A stretch of DNA of 15,083 nt. It comes from Nitrolancea sp040255925 (GTDB lineage: Bacteria; Chloroflexota; Chloroflexia; Thermomicrobiales; Thermomicrobiaceae). Below are positions 14,151 through 15,083 of this stretch, piece by piece. Under the pieces are notes generated by a model. The model made no database searches, was not told the DNA's origin, and saw only the letters and a list, made by a program, of their open reading frames with translations. The DNA lies in contig JBDZVX010000059.1 of NCBI GenBank assembly GCA_040255925.1, positions 1 through 15,083 of the forward strand. The letters are read 5' to 3'. Within the stretch, counting starts at the first letter, position 1. Every line of letters starts with the position of its first letter. The translations under genes were made by a program, and so were the position numbers.

Positions 14151-14978
14151 CTACGATCTCAAACGATCGCTGAGCGCGGTCAAAAGCGCGGCCACGTCAT
14201 CGACCCCGGCCACGGTCAGGTCCGCCTCCTGAGCGATCTGATCCGGCGTTTCCGGCCCGACGACACCGACCGACAGACCGGTCACCGCGCCCGAGGCCCG
14301 AAGCTCCTGGAGCGCCCGCATCGCGTCGAGATCGGTCACATCATCCCCTAGGAAGACGACCGAACGAAGCCGGTAGTCCCGGACCAGCTCACGCAGGGCG
14401 CTGCCTTTGTCGAGCGCGACAGGCAGCCGCAGTTCGACCACCCGGCGACCATGGGAGATCCGCAAGCCATAGTGCTCGGTAAGGGGGCGCAGGGCGGCCA
14501 GGATCGCCGATTTCGCCCGCTCGGGATCAGGCGCCTGCCGGTAGTGGATCGAAGCGGTCGCGCCCTTATCTTCGATCATCACGCCACTGGCCGGGAGCCG
14601 TGGCGCGAGCGCGGTTAACGTCTGACTGATGCGTGGGAGATATGGCCGCGCTTCCGGCGCGATAACGGTTTGCCCGCGCGCCCGCCGTTCCAGCCCGTGG
14701 TTCCCGACGTACACCACGTTGTCGAGCTGGAGTAATCGCTGGGCATCAGCCGCGCTCCGGCCGGAGATGACAGCAACTAGATCGAGCCGCTCAGCGAGCC
14801 GGCACAGCGCATCTCGCACCGCCGGCTCGACTTCCGCGAGCTCCGGAGCCGGAGCGATCCGGCTGATCGTTCCATCGAGGTCCGTAATCAGCCCAGCCGG
14901 CCGCTCCGAAAGGAGCCGGGAAAGCTCGTCGATCGTCGCGAGTATCCCCTCGGACGGATTCGAATTCAGCAGGATCAC
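14151..14978 (-). CDS. otsB: Trehalose-6-phosphate phosphatase
   Basis: The 275-residue HAD-superfamily enzyme shows all catalytic motifs. DLDGT at 33-37 provides nucleophile Asp33 and acid/base Asp35. SGR (72-74) is motif II. Lys191 in ALDKGSAL is motif III. GDDVTDLDAM (211-220) supplies the magnesium ligands. YVGNHGLE (90-97) is characteristic of OtsB. It removes phosphate from trehalose-6-phosphate, the last step of trehalose synthesis for osmotic or heat protection; no otsA is visible. The first possible start is GTG 14978, since an in-frame stop lies six bases upstream. GAGGA directly abuts it, closer than usual, so initiation may be weak or coupled to the upstream gene. Upstream on the same strand is the end of ppc, 43 bases away. 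Confidence 0.93.
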   Translation of the reverse strand: MILLNSNPSEGILATIDELSRLLSERPAGLITDLDGTISRIAPAPELAEVEPAVRDALCRLAERLDLVAVISGRSAADAQRLLQLDNVVYVGNHGLERRARGQTVIAPEARPYLPRISQTLTALAPRLPASGVMIEDKGATASIHYRQAPDPERAKSAILAALRPLTEHYGLRISHGRRVVELRLPVALDKGSALRELVRDYRLRSVVFLGDDVTDLDAMRALQELRASGAVTGLSVGVVGPETPDQIAQEADLTVAGVDDVAALLTALSDRLRS

Positions 14979-15021
14979 TCCTCACCGTTCGCGTCGAGCC
15001 TCGCGGGGTACCCGGAACGCC

Positions 15022-15083
15022 TTAACCGGTGACCTGCAGCCCGGCGGCAATCCCGCTGATCGCGTAGGTAACGACCGGCCGCC
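15022..15083 (-). CDS. ppc: Phosphoenolpyruvate carboxylase, last 19 codons only (partial)
   Basis: Only the end is in the window: 19 codons and a TAA stop (15022-15024), with the rest beyond the right edge. The final residues YAISGIAAGLQVTG match the very conserved C-terminus of PEP carboxylase (GIAAG-x3-TG), where the last glycine is part of the active-site tail. The enzyme makes oxaloacetate from PEP and bicarbonate. The identification rests on this short tail alone. The gene is co-oriented with otsB, which starts 43 bases after its stop. Confidence 0.75.
   Translation of the reverse strand, partial: RPVVTYAISGIAAGLQVTG

Noticed and set aside
1..15083. CRISPR arrays, insertion sequences, prophage, toxin-antitoxin or defence genes
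   Set aside because: No regularly spaced repeats, transposase-like or phage-like proteins, or small toxin pairs were seen; all sizeable supported genes have housekeeping or metabolic character.

Overview
The window reads as an ordinary chromosomal segment of a GC-rich, respiring bacterium. It has dense genes, several GTG or TTG starts with clear Shine-Dalgarno sequences, and sigma70-type promoters. A split b6-type cytochrome b, a Rieske protein and a membrane-anchored cytochrome c lie in one operon. Together with a fused thioredoxin-domain NuoF and the mix of housekeeping genes, this fits Chloroflexota of the Thermomicrobia/Sphaerobacter type. That placement comes from protein character and is not proven.

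Layout. Positions 1-1955 (minus strand) hold a NuoE/NuoF-type diaphorase pair, with NuoF cut by the window edge, driven by a good promoter at 2018-2046. Positions 2217-2708 encode a zinc nucleoside deaminase. A perfect hairpin and a tRNA-Val(CAC) gene follow. Next comes the information-processing pair greA and lysS, each ending in a hairpin terminator, and then a small DUF4352-like lipoprotein (5843-6373). Positions 6694-9605 form a five-gene bc-complex operon: cytochrome b6-like, subunit IV-like, Rieske, monoheme cytochrome c, and a 46-residue single-helix protein. It ends at a clear terminator. Positions 9787-11229 are a two-gene operon of a zinc-ribbon protein of unknown function and a UroD-superfamily protein. 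Then come a convergent AI-2E family transporter (minus), an M81/MlrC-type metallopeptidase (plus), trehalose-6-phosphate phosphatase (minus), and the last 19 codons of PEP carboxylase at the right edge (minus).

How they work together. The diaphorase pair passes electrons from or to NAD(P)H in a soluble or peripheral complex whose other subunits lie left of the window. The bc complex would oxidise (mena)quinol and pass electrons through the Rieske centre to the anchored cytochrome c. The cytochrome b subunit has b6-type histidine spacing and a Cys at the position that attaches the extra heme c(i) in b6f and Firmicutes complexes. The other genes are housekeeping or peripheral metabolism.

I found no CRISPR array, transposon, phage, toxin-antitoxin or defence locus, and I do not claim a new system. 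The items most worth following are the unlabelled 46-residue protein in the bc operon, the b6-type heme-attachment Cys, the NuoF with altered nucleotide-site motifs, and the zinc-ribbon/UroD-like pair.
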